From: an uncultured Nitrosospira sp.
Lineage (GTDB): Bacteria; Nitrospirota; Nitrospiria; Nitrospirales; Nitrospiraceae
NCBI GenBank assembly: GCA_900696515.1
Contig: CAADGK010000137.1
Location: forward strand, 1 to 52,038
Length of the DNA: 52,038 nt
Reading direction: 5' to 3'
Positions within the stretch are counted from its first letter, which is position 1, and each line of letters starts with the position of its first letter. This document shows, in pieces, positions 39,801 to 48,313 of the stretch. The translations under genes and the position numbers were made by a program. The notes below the pieces were generated by a model. It saw only the letters and a list, made by a program, of their open reading frames with translations. It did no database searches and was not told the DNA's origin.

Positions 39801-40112
39801 ATGAGACCGTTGAATCTTCAAGAAGCCGCACAGTTCCTTCGGATGTCGAGATCTTCTCTGTACCAGAGAAAAGATATTCCTCGGTATCGACGCCCAGGAT
39901 CGCGCGCACTCTTGTTTGATCAGGATGAGCTTGAAGCATGGGTCAAGACTGGTCGCGTTGAGCTTGTGCTCTCGTCAGGCGTGGCGATCGACCCCCAGGT
40001 TGCCTCACAGGCAGCAGGTAGTAGCTCTGTTAGTACTGGAGTGCTCTCTTCGAGCGATGCTCTGGACATTCGTAGATCAGGTGTCTACCATCGCAATCCC
40101 CGTTATCGTTGA
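39801..40112 (+). CDS. Excisionase-like protein next to the integrase
   Basis: The 103-residue product begins LNLQEAAQFLRMSRSSLYQRKDIPRYRRPGSRALLFDQDELEAWV, the helix-turn-helix with wing of HTH_17/excisionase proteins, and ends in a Ser-rich tail. It is seven bases upstream of the integrase gene. I infer the recombination directionality factor. Confidence 0.75.
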   Translation: MRPLNLQEAAQFLRMSRSSLYQRKDIPRYRRPGSRALLFDQDELEAWVKTGRVELVLSSGVAIDPQVASQAAGSSSVSTGVLSSSDALDIRRSGVYHRNPRYR

Positions 40113-40119
40113 AATCCGC

Positions 40120-41334
40120 ATGGCCTACACGATCACTAAAAGACATACGAAGAAAGGCCTGGCCTTCGATCTCTATTTCCGCTTGAGGGGTGTCCGTTAT
40201 CGTCCGCTTCTTGGCTACAACCTCACGAAGCAGCAGGCCGAGGAGGCCGCGATCGCCATGACCGCCAAGATACAGACGCAATCTGCTCTACCCCGCAGCA
40301 GAGAATCCACACACACCCTCCGCGACCTGCTCACGTTGTTCTGGGATAGTTTCGCCGTGAAAAAACGGGTCGATCACGTTCGTCCGAAAGGAATTCTTGA
40401 GAACCATCTTCTGCCGGCGTTCGGTGATCGCACTGTGTCATCGCTGACCCCTACAGACGGCTTGGACTATGTTCGTAAGCGTCAACAGGCCGGTGCTTCC
40501 GCGGGGACCATCCGTCGAGAGTGGCAAGTCCTGATGCGCTTGCTCAACCTGGGGGTTCGCTACGACTGGCTCGATAAGAACCGGCTCAAGGCCGTGGAGC
40601 TCCCAGACGCACAACGGCGTACTCGTGTTGCTGAGGTCCAGGAACTTGAACGAATTCGGCAGCTCAAGGACCGTGTCATGCTTGAAGTCTTGAAGGAATT
40701 GTGGCGGGTTGTGGTGGCCGAGCTCAATATCGGATTACGAGAGGCCAAACTCCTCAGCATCGATCGATCATGGATCCGACAGGAGGTCGACGGCTGGTGG
40801 TTAGTCCTCCCGCCGAGTGCGACGAGACTGAAGGGCACCCCAACGCGCATTCCCCTGAATGCCTCAGCCCTGTGGGCACTTCGTGACCCGTTGCCTTCAC
40901 TCACTGACGGCCGAGTGTTTCGACGTTGGAGTGACGTAAGAGCGTTCAAAAAGTACTGGGCGCGGGTCTGTACCCTGGCGAAGATCCAAGATCTGCACTT
41001 TCACGATCTCCGGCACACCTTCGCCACCAGATTGCAGGGCCTTGGTGTCGATTATGAAGTGCGGCAAGCGCTTCTGGGTCACCGGATGCCTGGCATGACG
41101 GCCACCTACTCTCATGGCGGTCCCGCGTGGGATCAAAAGCTCCGTGATGCGGTCACGAAGCTCGATTCCGCCTTCAAGTTGTCCTATGGATTGTCCTATA
41201 AACGACCAGCGGTCGCGGTGGCTGACCCTAACCTATTGAATTGTGGTGAGCCGGCTGGGACTCGAACCCAGGGCCCTCGCCTTAAAAGGGCGATGCTCTA
41301 CCGACTGAGCTACCGGCTCACAATCGAACGCTGA
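40120..41334 (+). CDS. Tyrosine integrase of the tRNA-Lys element
   Basis: The product has 404 residues. An N-terminal arm domain (YTITKRHTKKGLAFDLYFRLRG) and core-binding domain (about 65-165) precede the catalytic domain (about 190-370). Catalytic residues are Arg in LNIGLREAKLL, His-x-x-Arg in HFHDLRHTFATRL, His in LLGHRMPG and Tyr in ATYSHGG. The last ~30 codons run antisense through the tRNA-Lys gene, so the C-terminus is encoded by attR and host DNA. The TGA stop lies in repeat copy D. It catalyses site-specific recombination between attP and the tRNA 3' end. Confidence 0.95.
   Translation: MAYTITKRHTKKGLAFDLYFRLRGVRYRPLLGYNLTKQQAEEAAIAMTAKIQTQSALPRSRESTHTLRDLLTLFWDSFAVKKRVDHVRPKGILENHLLPAFGDRTVSSLTPTDGLDYVRKRQQAGASAGTIRREWQVLMRLLNLGVRYDWLDKNRLKAVELPDAQRRTRVAEVQELERIRQLKDRVMLEVLKELWRVVVAELNIGLREAKLLSIDRSWIRQEVDGWWLVLPPSATRLKGTPTRIPLNASALWALRDPLPSLTDGRVFRRWSDVRAFKKYWARVCTLAKIQDLHFHDLRHTFATRLQGLGVDYEVRQALLGHRMPGMTATYSHGGPAWDQKLRDAVTKLDSAFKLSYGLSYKRPAVAVADPNLLNCGEPAGTRTQGPRLKRAMLYRLSYRLTIER
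41243..41288. repeat. attR: 46-bp direct repeat inside tRNA-Lys
   Basis: Identical to 23639-23684. It covers the 3' part of the intact tRNA-Lys gene and lies inside the integrase ORF. Confidence 0.93.
41244..41319 (-). tRNA. tRNA-Lys(UUU)
   Basis: The 76-base cloverleaf on the minus strand has acceptor GAGCCGG/CCGGCTC, D-arm GCTCAGTCGGTAGAGC, anticodon stem TCGCC/GGCGA with loop CTTTTAA (anticodon TTT), T-loop TTCGAGT and an encoded CCA. Its 3' half is the element's attachment site. Confidence 0.97.
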
Positions 41335-41448
41335 AACCGGTCGTCAACTTCGTTCTCGCGTCGCTCCAACCTTGCGACGTACCAGCTGCTGTACGCCTCA
41401 GGTTTTCGCTCACTGCGGCCTTGTTGGCAACCGATTTGAGCGTCCTCG
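41328..41448. repeat. Dispersed repeat, diverged copy D
   Basis: This stretch aligns with copy C: CGCTGAAAcc, CGTTCTCGC.TCGCTC, GTACGCCTC, TCACTGCGGCCTTG.TGG and TTTGAGC.TCCT in the same order. It is more diverged than A-C and has no clear right-hand CTAG. The integrase stop TGA (41332-41334) lies in its GCTGA end. Confidence 0.6.
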
Positions 41449-41607
41449 ACAGAACTACAAAATCGAGGCTACGTTCTCGTTCAGCCTTCTCACCGTCCTG
41501 AACATCCTGCACTTCGATCGCCCCATCATTCTATGTTTTCAACGAATGATGACGCAACGGACCGCCCATCCTACCATTCCCGGCTGACCGATGACCATTG
41601 GCTATTT

Positions 41608-42924
41608 TCAGGAGCGTTTGGGGCGTCGGCGGGAGCAATCCAGCGGATTTCGCAACATAATTGTTTCCGCACGCTTGGACCCGGTCGAAATCATGTCGAT
41701 GCGGCAGTCCACCAGCTCTTCGATACGTGTCAAATAGCGTTTCGCCTCGGCAGGGAGCTGCTTATAACTCGTCGTTCCCGTCGTGGCCGTGGTCCACCCC
41801 TTCATTCGCTGATACATCGGCTCGCTGTTGGCCAACACATCCAGATCGGCCGGCATCGTCTTATGGATGGTACCGCCATGTCGATAGCCGGTACACAGTT
41901 TCAACTCCTTGCAGCCATCCAACACATCCAGCTTTGTCAGCGCCAGCGAAGTCAGCCCATTCACCACCGTCGCATGGCGAACCACCACCGCATCAAACCA
42001 GCCGCAGCGCCTGGCCCGTCCTGTGGTTGAGCCGAACTCCTTCCCTCGTTCTTGAAGCCCTCGTCCGACTTCATCCGTCAGTTCGGTGGGAAACGGGCCG
42101 CTCCCGACTCTGGTGGTGTAGGCCTTCGCAATGCCCATCACGGCGTCGATCATCGTTGGTCCGACACCGGTTCCAGTGCAGGCACCCCCGGCTGCGGCAC
42201 TCGACGAAGTCACATAGGGATAGGTGCCGAAGTCCACATCGAGGTGCGTCCCTTGCGCGCCCTCAAAGAGAACCGTCTTGTTCTTCTCAATGGCCCGATT
42301 CAGCAACATGGTGGTATCGACGATATGGCTCTTGAGCCGGTCGGCATAGCCCATGTACTGGTCGAAGACTTTGTCCACCTGAAAGGTGTCGACTTTATAG
42401 AGCCGCTCCAGGAACCAGTTCATTTCGACGAGATTCTCTTCGAGTTTTCTCTTGAACAAGGTCGGATTCAGCAGATCCCCCATAAGGATGCCGATCCGTG
42501 CCATTTTGTCGGCATAGGATGGTCCAATCCCTCGTCCGGTCGTGCCGATCTTCCGTGATCCCTTCGACTGTTCGGCCGCTCGGTCGATGGCCTTATGATA
42601 GGGAAGGATCAAGTGCGCTCGCTGACTGACGGCGAAGTTCTTGCCGAACGTGATGCCCTTGGCTTGCAGCTGATCCATTTCCTCGATCAAGGAGCCGGGA
42701 TCGACGACCACCCCGTTGCCGATGACACAGGTCATTCCGCGATAGAGGATTCCCGAGGGAATGAGATGAAAGATGTAGGTCCCCCGTTCGTTGATCACGG
42801 TATGCCCGGCATTGGACCCACCTTGATAGCGCACCACGATGTCGGTATCACGGGCCAAGATATCGACAATCTTCCCTTTACCTTCATCGCCCCACTGCGC
42901 ACCGATAATGACGAGATTTCCCAT
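41608..42924 (-). CDS. purA: Adenylosuccinate synthetase
   Basis: The 438-residue enzyme is full length. It opens with the GDEGKGK phosphate loop (residues 11-19), GGSNAGHT and VVDPGSL; GTTGRGIGPSY and the AQGTHLDVDFGTYP block follow, then the GRARRCGWFD and LTKLDVLD signatures. It converts IMP, Asp and GTP to adenylosuccinate in AMP synthesis. It lies just beyond the tRNA-Lys site, on the minus strand with its own promoter region; a hairpin at 42966-42994 is in its upstream gap. Housekeeping gene; assignment is secure. Confidence 0.97.
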   Translation of the reverse strand: MGNLVIIGAQWGDEGKGKIVDILARDTDIVVRYQGGSNAGHTVINERGTYIFHLIPSGILYRGMTCVIGNGVVVDPGSLIEEMDQLQAKGITFGKNFAVSQRAHLILPYHKAIDRAAEQSKGSRKIGTTGRGIGPSYADKMARIGILMGDLLNPTLFKRKLEENLVEMNWFLERLYKVDTFQVDKVFDQYMGYADRLKSHIVDTTMLLNRAIEKNKTVLFEGAQGTHLDVDFGTYPYVTSSSAAAGGACTGTGVGPTMIDAVMGIAKAYTTRVGSGPFPTELTDEVGRGLQERGKEFGSTTGRARRCGWFDAVVVRHATVVNGLTSLALTKLDVLDGCKELKLCTGYRHGGTIHKTMPADLDVLANSEPMYQRMKGWTTATTGTTSYKQLPAEAKRYLTRIEELVDCRIDMISTGSKRAETIMLRNPLDCSRRRPKRS

Positions 42925-43109
42925 AATTCAACGATGTCCCGGTCCCGATTTTGACACGAAAAAATGGCTCTGACCTGATGGAGAGACCAGAGCCACGGGG
43001 GCTCATGGTAGGTATCACCTACTGTTTTGTCAAGCCGTTCGTCTCAGTTCGTGGGATCGAGAACTGTTTTGATTCATAATCTATTTGAAAAGATCCCGCC
43101 GGTGGTTTC

Positions 43110-43138
43110 TTGACTGCCCTGTATCCGCGTGTTAGCAT
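43110..43138 (+). promoter_or_regulatory. Sigma-70-type promoter for tRNA-Ala
   Basis: TTGACT (43110-43115) and TAGCAT (43133-43138) are separated by 17 bases, about 64 bases upstream of the tRNA start. Confidence 0.6.
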
Positions 43139-43201
43139 GCCGATTCGTTCTCAACATCTTCATTTTTCGAATTAATTTCCCTGACTTCTTCGCGTGAGAG
43201 T

Positions 43202-43277
43202 GGGGCTGTAGCGCAGTTGGGAGCGCGCGTGAATGGCATTCACGAGGTCGCCGGTTCAATCCCGGCCAGCTCCACCA
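43202..43277 (+). tRNA. tRNA-Ala(GGC)
   Basis: A 76-base cloverleaf: acceptor GGGGCTG/CAGCTCC, anticodon stem CGTGA/TCACG with loop ATGGCAT (anticodon GGC), T-arm GCCGGTTCAATCCCGGC and encoded CCA. A promoter lies upstream and a double hairpin follows. Confidence 0.96.
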
Positions 43278-43327
43278 ACCTTCGCCGGCAGCGAAGGTTG
43301 CCCGCCAGAGCTTGAGCGACGGCGGGC
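43277..43327 (+). terminator. Two hairpins directly after tRNA-Ala
   Basis: AACCTTCGC/GCGAAGGTT (43277-43299, 5-base loop) and GCCCGCC/GGCGGGC (43300-43327) follow the CCA end. No T run follows, so they may be processing or termination structures. Confidence 0.45.
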
Positions 43328-43526
43328 AACGACGCTCCCCGCTTCGGTTGGCAGGCCAGCATTCCATGGTCGCATGATTTACACTCGTCACATACCCAGC
43401 TGTCTCCACATGCAGTTGCTTATCAACTTCGAGCTGCCTCGGCTCCCTACCTGCTGACTTTCTCGTTCGTTCGAGTTCGTCTCTTAATGATCTGGTTGTT
43501 TCACTTCACACGGAAGGTGTGTGCCG

Positions 43527-45368
43527 ATGCTCCAAATTGAATCGATCAGCAAGCAATATTCCACGAAGGTGCTCCTGACGGACGCCTCCGCACATCTTCG
43601 TCCGAATTCACGGGTTGGTCTCGTCGGTCCGAACGGCGCCGGGAAAACGACGCTCTTTCGCATGGTTCTCGGTGAAGAGTCACCGGACAAAGGCTCGATC
43701 CGCAAGCGGCCTCGCCTTCGCATCGGCTATCTCCCGCAAGAGTTGGAAACCATCACGGGCAAGACCGCACTCGACGCCGCCCATCGCGACGAATACCCTG
43801 AACACGAGGCCAAGCGTATCCTGATGGGGCTGGGGTTTACCGAAGCCGATTTCGATCGCCCCGTCGAGAAACTCTCTGGAGGCTACCGGATGCGGGTAGC
43901 CCTGGCCCATCTCCTTCTCTCGAATCCCGATGTGTTGATGCTCGACGAGCCGACGAACCACTTGGATAAACCAACCCAGCGTTGGTTTGAACAGTTTCTG
44001 ATCCAATCCGGGATGACGCTCCTGATCATCAGCCACGACACCGCGTTTCTGGACCGCGTGGTGACGCACATCTGGGAACTCCGGCATCATAAAATCGAGG
44101 AATATCGGGGCAACTACTCGCTCTTCACCAGGTTGAAGGAGGAGCGGGATGCCCAGCTCCAAGCCTCGGCAACCCGACAGTCCAAAGAGATCGCCCGAGT
44201 TCAGAAGTTCGTCGATCGGTTCCGCTATCAGGCCAATAAGGCCAGTCAGGTGCAATCGCGGTTGAAGCAGCTGGACAAGGTGAAGCGGATTGAAATCCAG
44301 CGGGACCCGAAACGCGTCAAGTTCCGATTTCCCCTTCCATCTACCAGCGGTCGTCAGGTATTGGATCTTGTCGGGGCGAGCAAACGCTACGGTGAAAAGG
44401 TGGTCTACAAAACGCTCGATTTTTCCGTGGAGCGTGGTCAGCGTGTCGCGCTGGTCGGTGAAAACGGGGCCGGCAAGAGTACGCTCTTAAAAATGCTCTC
44501 CGGCGTACTGGCGCCCGATACCGGCACCCGAACGGTCGGCCACGGGGTGACCCTGCACTACTTTGCCCAGCATCAGGCGGAGACGCTCAACCCTGAGCAT
44601 TCGGTGCTCGAGTCGCTCGAAGAGGTCACCAAACATGCGGAGATGAACTTTCTCCGGGGGATCGCAGGTGCATTCCTGTTCTCCGGCCAGGATCAGAAGA
44701 AACCCATCAAGGCGTTGAGCGGTGGTGAACGGAACCGGGTCGCCCTCGCCCGTATGCTGGTGGAACCGGCCAATACCCTCTTGCTCGATGAGCCGACGAA
44801 CCACCTGGATCCTGCCTCCGTCGATGTGCTCACGGACGCCTTGGCGGAATTCCCAGGGACGATCATCTTCATTTCGCATGATCCGACGTTTCTGGCCCGC
44901 ATCGCCACTCGAGTCGTCGAGATTGAAGAGGGGAACGCCCGGAACTTCATCGGAGACTACGAGTATTATCTCTGGAAAAAGGCGCAGGAGTTTGACTCGA
45001 TCAAGGAAACGAGCGAGGAGCTCGCGGGTGGTTCAGCGCCCACGTCTTCGGGCCCGACCCGTGCGATGGTTCAACAGGTTCAACCAAAGGGGAAGGGCGG
45101 AGAACGACGAGACTTGACCAAGACCCAAGCACGACTGGAAAAACAGGTGTCCCGAGCAGAAACTGATATTGCTGAGACGGAAACCAAAATCAAAGCGCGC
45201 GAGTCTGAGCTCTCCGATCCGAAGCTCTATGCCGAGTTCGATCGATGGAATCTTCTGCATCAGGAACAGGACGGCTGGAAGCGGGATCTTGAACGACTGA
45301 CGGCTCGCTGGGAATCACTCTCGGCTGAGCTCGAGAACGTGAAGCAACAGCTGGTATCGATGGGGTAG
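43527..45368 (+). CDS. ABC-F family ATPase (ribosome-associated, Uup/EttA-like)
   Basis: I start it at the ATG 43527, seven bases after AAGGTG, giving 613 residues. There are two ABC domains (about 1-250 and 275-505) with Walker A GPNGAGKT and GENGAGKS, signatures LSGGYRMR and LSGGERNR, and Walker B LMLDEPTNHLD / LLLDEPTNHLD. The linker between them is charged and basic. A C-terminal coiled coil (about 540-613) is present, as in Uup. There are no membrane segments. ABC-F proteins bind the ribosomal E site and rescue or regulate translation, and some give antibiotic protection. The exact subclass is uncertain. Confidence 0.93.
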   Translation: MLQIESISKQYSTKVLLTDASAHLRPNSRVGLVGPNGAGKTTLFRMVLGEESPDKGSIRKRPRLRIGYLPQELETITGKTALDAAHRDEYPEHEAKRILMGLGFTEADFDRPVEKLSGGYRMRVALAHLLLSNPDVLMLDEPTNHLDKPTQRWFEQFLIQSGMTLLIISHDTAFLDRVVTHIWELRHHKIEEYRGNYSLFTRLKEERDAQLQASATRQSKEIARVQKFVDRFRYQANKASQVQSRLKQLDKVKRIEIQRDPKRVKFRFPLPSTSGRQVLDLVGASKRYGEKVVYKTLDFSVERGQRVALVGENGAGKSTLLKMLSGVLAPDTGTRTVGHGVTLHYFAQHQAETLNPEHSVLESLEEVTKHAEMNFLRGIAGAFLFSGQDQKKPIKALSGGERNRVALARMLVEPANTLLLDEPTNHLDPASVDVLTDALAEFPGTIIFISHDPTFLARIATRVVEIEEGNARNFIGDYEYYLWKKAQEFDSIKETSEELAGGSAPTSSGPTRAMVQQVQPKGKGGERRDLTKTQARLEKQVSRAETDIAETETKIKARESELSDPKLYAEFDRWNLLHQEQDGWKRDLERLTARWESLSAELENVKQQLVSMG

Positions 45369-45433
45369 TGATGTTTCCGATTTTGACGTAGGGTGTGAAC
45401 CGTCGATGGATGACGGCCTGTCCGGAAAGAGGC

Positions 45434-45826
45434 TCACACAGAGGCTTTGAGAGTTTCTTCGAGGTAGTAGTACAACCAGCGGTGTTTTTCTTTTGTGACT
45501 AATTCATCCCACACAACCCCGATGAGGAACCCCTTCTTTTCCCATGGCCTCACCCAGGCGACCATGCCGTCGAGCTTTTCCTGCTGCTCGACTCGATCGG
45601 AATCCAGAAAGGCGAGCGAGACGGTGACCCGCTCATTCGACGGGAACCGTTCCTTGGTGTGAAACCCCGCTCCGATCTTGTTCACATTATCCAGAACCGC
45701 CGTACAGGCGCGCCTGCCGCTCTTCGGCGACACCAAGGCAGACCCTACCAATTCGGCACGAACGAACTTGCGCCGCTCACTTAGCGCGGTGGCATGGGCC
45801 GATAGTTTTCCTTCTCCTCGTCTCAT
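45434..45826 (-). CDS. PilZ-domain protein
   Basis: The 130-residue product has RRKFVRAEL (RxxxR) near residue 18 and DNVNKIGAGF in the place of the (D/N)xSxxG motif (Lys instead of Ser), followed by a beta-barrel pattern. PilZ domains bind cyclic-di-GMP. The altered second motif may change affinity. It lies just downstream of rarA on the same strand with a 50-bp gap. Confidence 0.7.
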   Translation of the reverse strand: MRRGEGKLSAHATALSERRKFVRAELVGSALVSPKSGRRACTAVLDNVNKIGAGFHTKERFPSNERVTVSLAFLDSDRVEQQEKLDGMVAWVRPWEKKGFLIGVVWDELVTKEKHRWLYYYLEETLKASV

Positions 45827-45876
45827 CGTTCTAAGTATAATCGATAGGACGAGAATGTAAACCCCGGCAATTGGCC

Positions 45877-47175
45877 CTATGGAGGCGGCTTTGGGCGGTA
45901 GTAGCGTCGGTCCTTGAGCACCGGTGGGAGGTGGGTTTGCTCTGTTCGTGCACCTGGATCGTCATGAACATAGCGGTAGTCGGTCCCATACCCCAAGTCC
46001 TTCATCACGGACGTCACGGCATTCCGGAGATGGAGCGGAACTCCTAGATTTCCATGGGCTTGTGCATCCTTGCGGGCGTCCAGAAGACCGATATAGGACG
46101 CGTTGTCCTTCGGCCGAGAGGCGAGGTACGTCGTCCCATGCGCGAGATTGATCTGGGCCTCCGGGAGCCCGACAAGCTGGACGGCCTGTGCCACCGAAAC
46201 GGCCACGACAAGGGCGAGGGGATCGGCATTGCCGATATCTTCCGATGCAAAGATCACCATCCGGCGGGCGATGAACATGGGATCCTCTCCGGCCTCCAAC
46301 ATGCGCGCCAACCAGTAGAGGGCTCCATCCGCATCGGAATCGCGTAGGCTTTTGATATAGGCTGAGATGGTATTGTAGTGTTCTTCACCGGACTTATCGT
46401 ACCGCAAGGATTTTTTGTTCAGAGCAGCTGCCAATATCCCTACATCGATCGCTCGTGTGCCATCCGGTCCGATGGGCGCCTGCCTTACGACAAACTCCAA
46501 CGCCGTCAGTAACGCCCTCGCATCACCATTACCGAACACAACCAAGCGCTGACGGGCTTGTGGTGATAGCGCGGCCTTCAGTTGTCCCAGACCGACCGCT
46601 GAATCGTTCAGTGCCCGATCCAGAATCCGCCCGAGGGCTTCATCGCTCAGGGGTTTCAGCACCACTAAAATCGAGCGTGACAATAGCGGACTGATGACTT
46701 CGAACGAGGGGTTTTCCGTGGTTGCGCCGACCAGGATGATGGTACCTCGCTCGACGTGAGGAAGAAAGGCATCTTGTTGCGCTTTGTTGAACCGGTGAAT
46801 TTCATCCACAAATAGGATGGTCCGTTGCCCGTTGATCAACCGGCGTTGCTCGGCCGCCTTGATGATCATGCGCAACTCGGGCACCCCGCCGGTGACGGCC
46901 GAGAAGGATACAAACTGAGCCTTCGTATACCTGGCAATCAGATGAGCGAGTGTCGTCTTCCCCGATCCGGGTGGCCCCCAGAAGATGACGGAGGAGAGCT
47001 GATCGGCCTCGATGGCCCGCCGTAGTGGTCGATCCGTGGCGGTGATGTCATCTTGCCCCAGGAAATCATCAAACGTACGTGGCCGCATCCGTTCCGCGAG
47101 CGGAGCTTCGACGGCGGGGTCATCAGGCCGAGACGCGCTGAATAGATCCGGAGTCTCTTCATGAGAGCGGGTCAT
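45877..47175 (-). CDS. rarA: Replication-associated recombination protein A
   Basis: ATG 47175 with AGGAG upstream gives 432 residues; an earlier in-frame start at 47217 is less likely. AAA+ clamp-loader-like ATPase: Walker A GPPGSGKTT (about 63), Walker B LFVDEIHRFN, sensor motif GATTENPSF, then the tetramerisation C-terminal domain (MLEAGEDPMFIARRMVIFASEDIG, DNASYIG). RarA/MgsA acts at stalled forks and gaps. The N-terminus has an extra ~25 residues (TRSHEETPDLFSAS) resembling a clamp/SSB-binding tail. Assignment is secure. Confidence 0.95.
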   Translation of the reverse strand: MTRSHEETPDLFSASRPDDPAVEAPLAERMRPRTFDDFLGQDDITATDRPLRRAIEADQLSSVIFWGPPGSGKTTLAHLIARYTKAQFVSFSAVTGGVPELRMIIKAAEQRRLINGQRTILFVDEIHRFNKAQQDAFLPHVERGTIILVGATTENPSFEVISPLLSRSILVVLKPLSDEALGRILDRALNDSAVGLGQLKAALSPQARQRLVVFGNGDARALLTALEFVVRQAPIGPDGTRAIDVGILAAALNKKSLRYDKSGEEHYNTISAYIKSLRDSDADGALYWLARMLEAGEDPMFIARRMVIFASEDIGNADPLALVVAVSVAQAVQLVGLPEAQINLAHGTTYLASRPKDNASYIGLLDARKDAQAHGNLGVPLHLRNAVTSVMKDLGYGTDYRYVHDDPGARTEQTHLPPVLKDRRYYRPKPPP

Positions 47176-47287
47176 CTCACTCCTCACACCGTGCGAGAAT
47201 TGTATACGCAGGGCCACACGAGCGCAAATGACCCCTTGACCATGCAGGCAGCCGATGGTACGACGTTCGATACCAACGGACCGAACG

Positions 47288-48085
47288 ATGCTCGCTCAGA
47301 TTAATGGCATCACCCTCGCCTTCAATGATCACGGGACAGGACCGCCCCTTGTCTTTCTCCATGCCTTTCCGCTCAACCGCAGCATGTGGACGGACCAAGA
47401 AACAGCCCTTTCAACACAGTTCCGCGTGATCACGATTGACCTGCGCGGACACGGCGAATCCGATGCGCCGCTCTGGCACTATTCTCTCGACCAGGCCGCA
47501 GATGACGTGCATGGCCTGCTGGATCACCTTTCGATCCGTCAAGCGGTCCTCATCGGATTGTCGATGGGGGGCTACATCGCCTTGGCCTTCTATCGAAAGT
47601 ATGCCGAGCGTGTCAAAGGATTGATATTGGCCGATACGAGGGCCCAGGCGGATACAGAGGATGGGAAACGGGCGCGCTTTGAAATAGCTCAGCTTGCGTA
47701 CAAACAAGGGCCGAGCGCGATCGCCGATCTCATGATCTCCAAGTTGCTGAGCCCTGCAACGATTCAGACGAGGCCGGAGCTGGTTCAACGGGTACGCACG
47801 ATGATCGAGGGCACTCAAGTGAGTGGCATTGCCGGGGATCTCATGGCGATGGCCGAGCGGCCAGATTCTATCCCGCTCCTACAGCAGATTGGCTGTCCGA
47901 CTCACATCATTGTCGGTGAGCTGGATGTGCCAACGCCGCCTGCCGACGCCCGGTTCATGGCGGATAGGATTCCTCATGCCCGCCTGGCCGTCATTCCAGG
48001 AGCAGGCCATCTCTCGAACTTGGAACAGCCGGATCTGTTCAATGAAGCGATCCGTTCCTTTGGTTTGCTTCTAGCAGGATGCTGA
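47288..48085 (+). CDS. Alpha/beta hydrolase
   Basis: The product has 265 residues from an ATG at 47288. Features are the oxyanion HAFPLN, nucleophile elbow GLSMGG (Ser near 94), acid in GELDVPTP and His in GAGHLSN. This is the fold of 3-oxoadipate enol-lactonase/BioH-like hydrolases; the substrate is unknown. The last residues and TGA stop lie in repeat copy C (CTAGCAGGATGCTGA), so the C-terminus may be shaped by the insertion. It is divergent from rarA. Confidence 0.9.
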   Translation: MLAQINGITLAFNDHGTGPPLVFLHAFPLNRSMWTDQETALSTQFRVITIDLRGHGESDAPLWHYSLDQAADDVHGLLDHLSIRQAVLIGLSMGGYIALAFYRKYAERVKGLILADTRAQADTEDGKRARFEIAQLAYKQGPSAIADLMISKLLSPATIQTRPELVQRVRTMIEGTQVSGIAGDLMAMAERPDSIPLLQQIGCPTHIIVGELDVPTPPADARFMADRIPHARLAVIPGAGHLSNLEQPDLFNEAIRSFGLLLAGC

Positions 48086-48272
48086 AAAAGACCGCCAGCG
48101 GCGTTCTCGCATCGCTCAGAGGCTCAGCGTACCGAAGCGTACGCCTCGCCTCCTCACTCACTGCGGCCTTGCTGGACAACCTTTTTGAGCATCCTGGGTG
48201 TTCGTGTTCTACCTCTCTCTCTTATTTCAACGGTGGTTGATGTATACACTGAGTGTTTCAGCAGACTGCTAG
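48071..48272. repeat. Dispersed repeat, copy C
   Basis: This 202-bp element has ends CTAGCAGGATGCTGAAAAAG and TTTCAGCAGACTGCTAG. It is inverted relative to A and B, with the central GTACCGAAGCGTAC palindrome and GCGGCCTTGCTGGACAACC block. The left end gives the stop codon of the alpha/beta hydrolase gene. Confidence 0.85.
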
Positions 48273-48313
48273 CAAGATAGACGGTGGGTTGACGAGCGAG
48301 ATCCATAGAGCGT

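Larger units (their letters stand above)
23639..41288. mobile_element. 17.65-kb integrative element in tRNA-Lys(UUU), partly phage-derived
   Basis: The element is bounded by 46-bp perfect direct repeats and carries a tyrosine integrase with an excisionase-like gene at the right end. Inside are regulators, a replication-type protein with an origin-like stretch, nucleotide-metabolism and unknown cargo genes, and an incomplete phage late module (S49 protease, TerS, tape measure). I see no large terminase, portal, major capsid or conjugation genes. It could be a satellite-like element or a decayed prophage. Frameshifted remnants at 23784-24173 and 35810-36330 favour some decay. Confidence 0.88.

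Noticed and set aside
43300-43327. Additional tRNA after tRNA-Ala
   Set aside because: Only simple hairpins; no D-, anticodon or T-arm.
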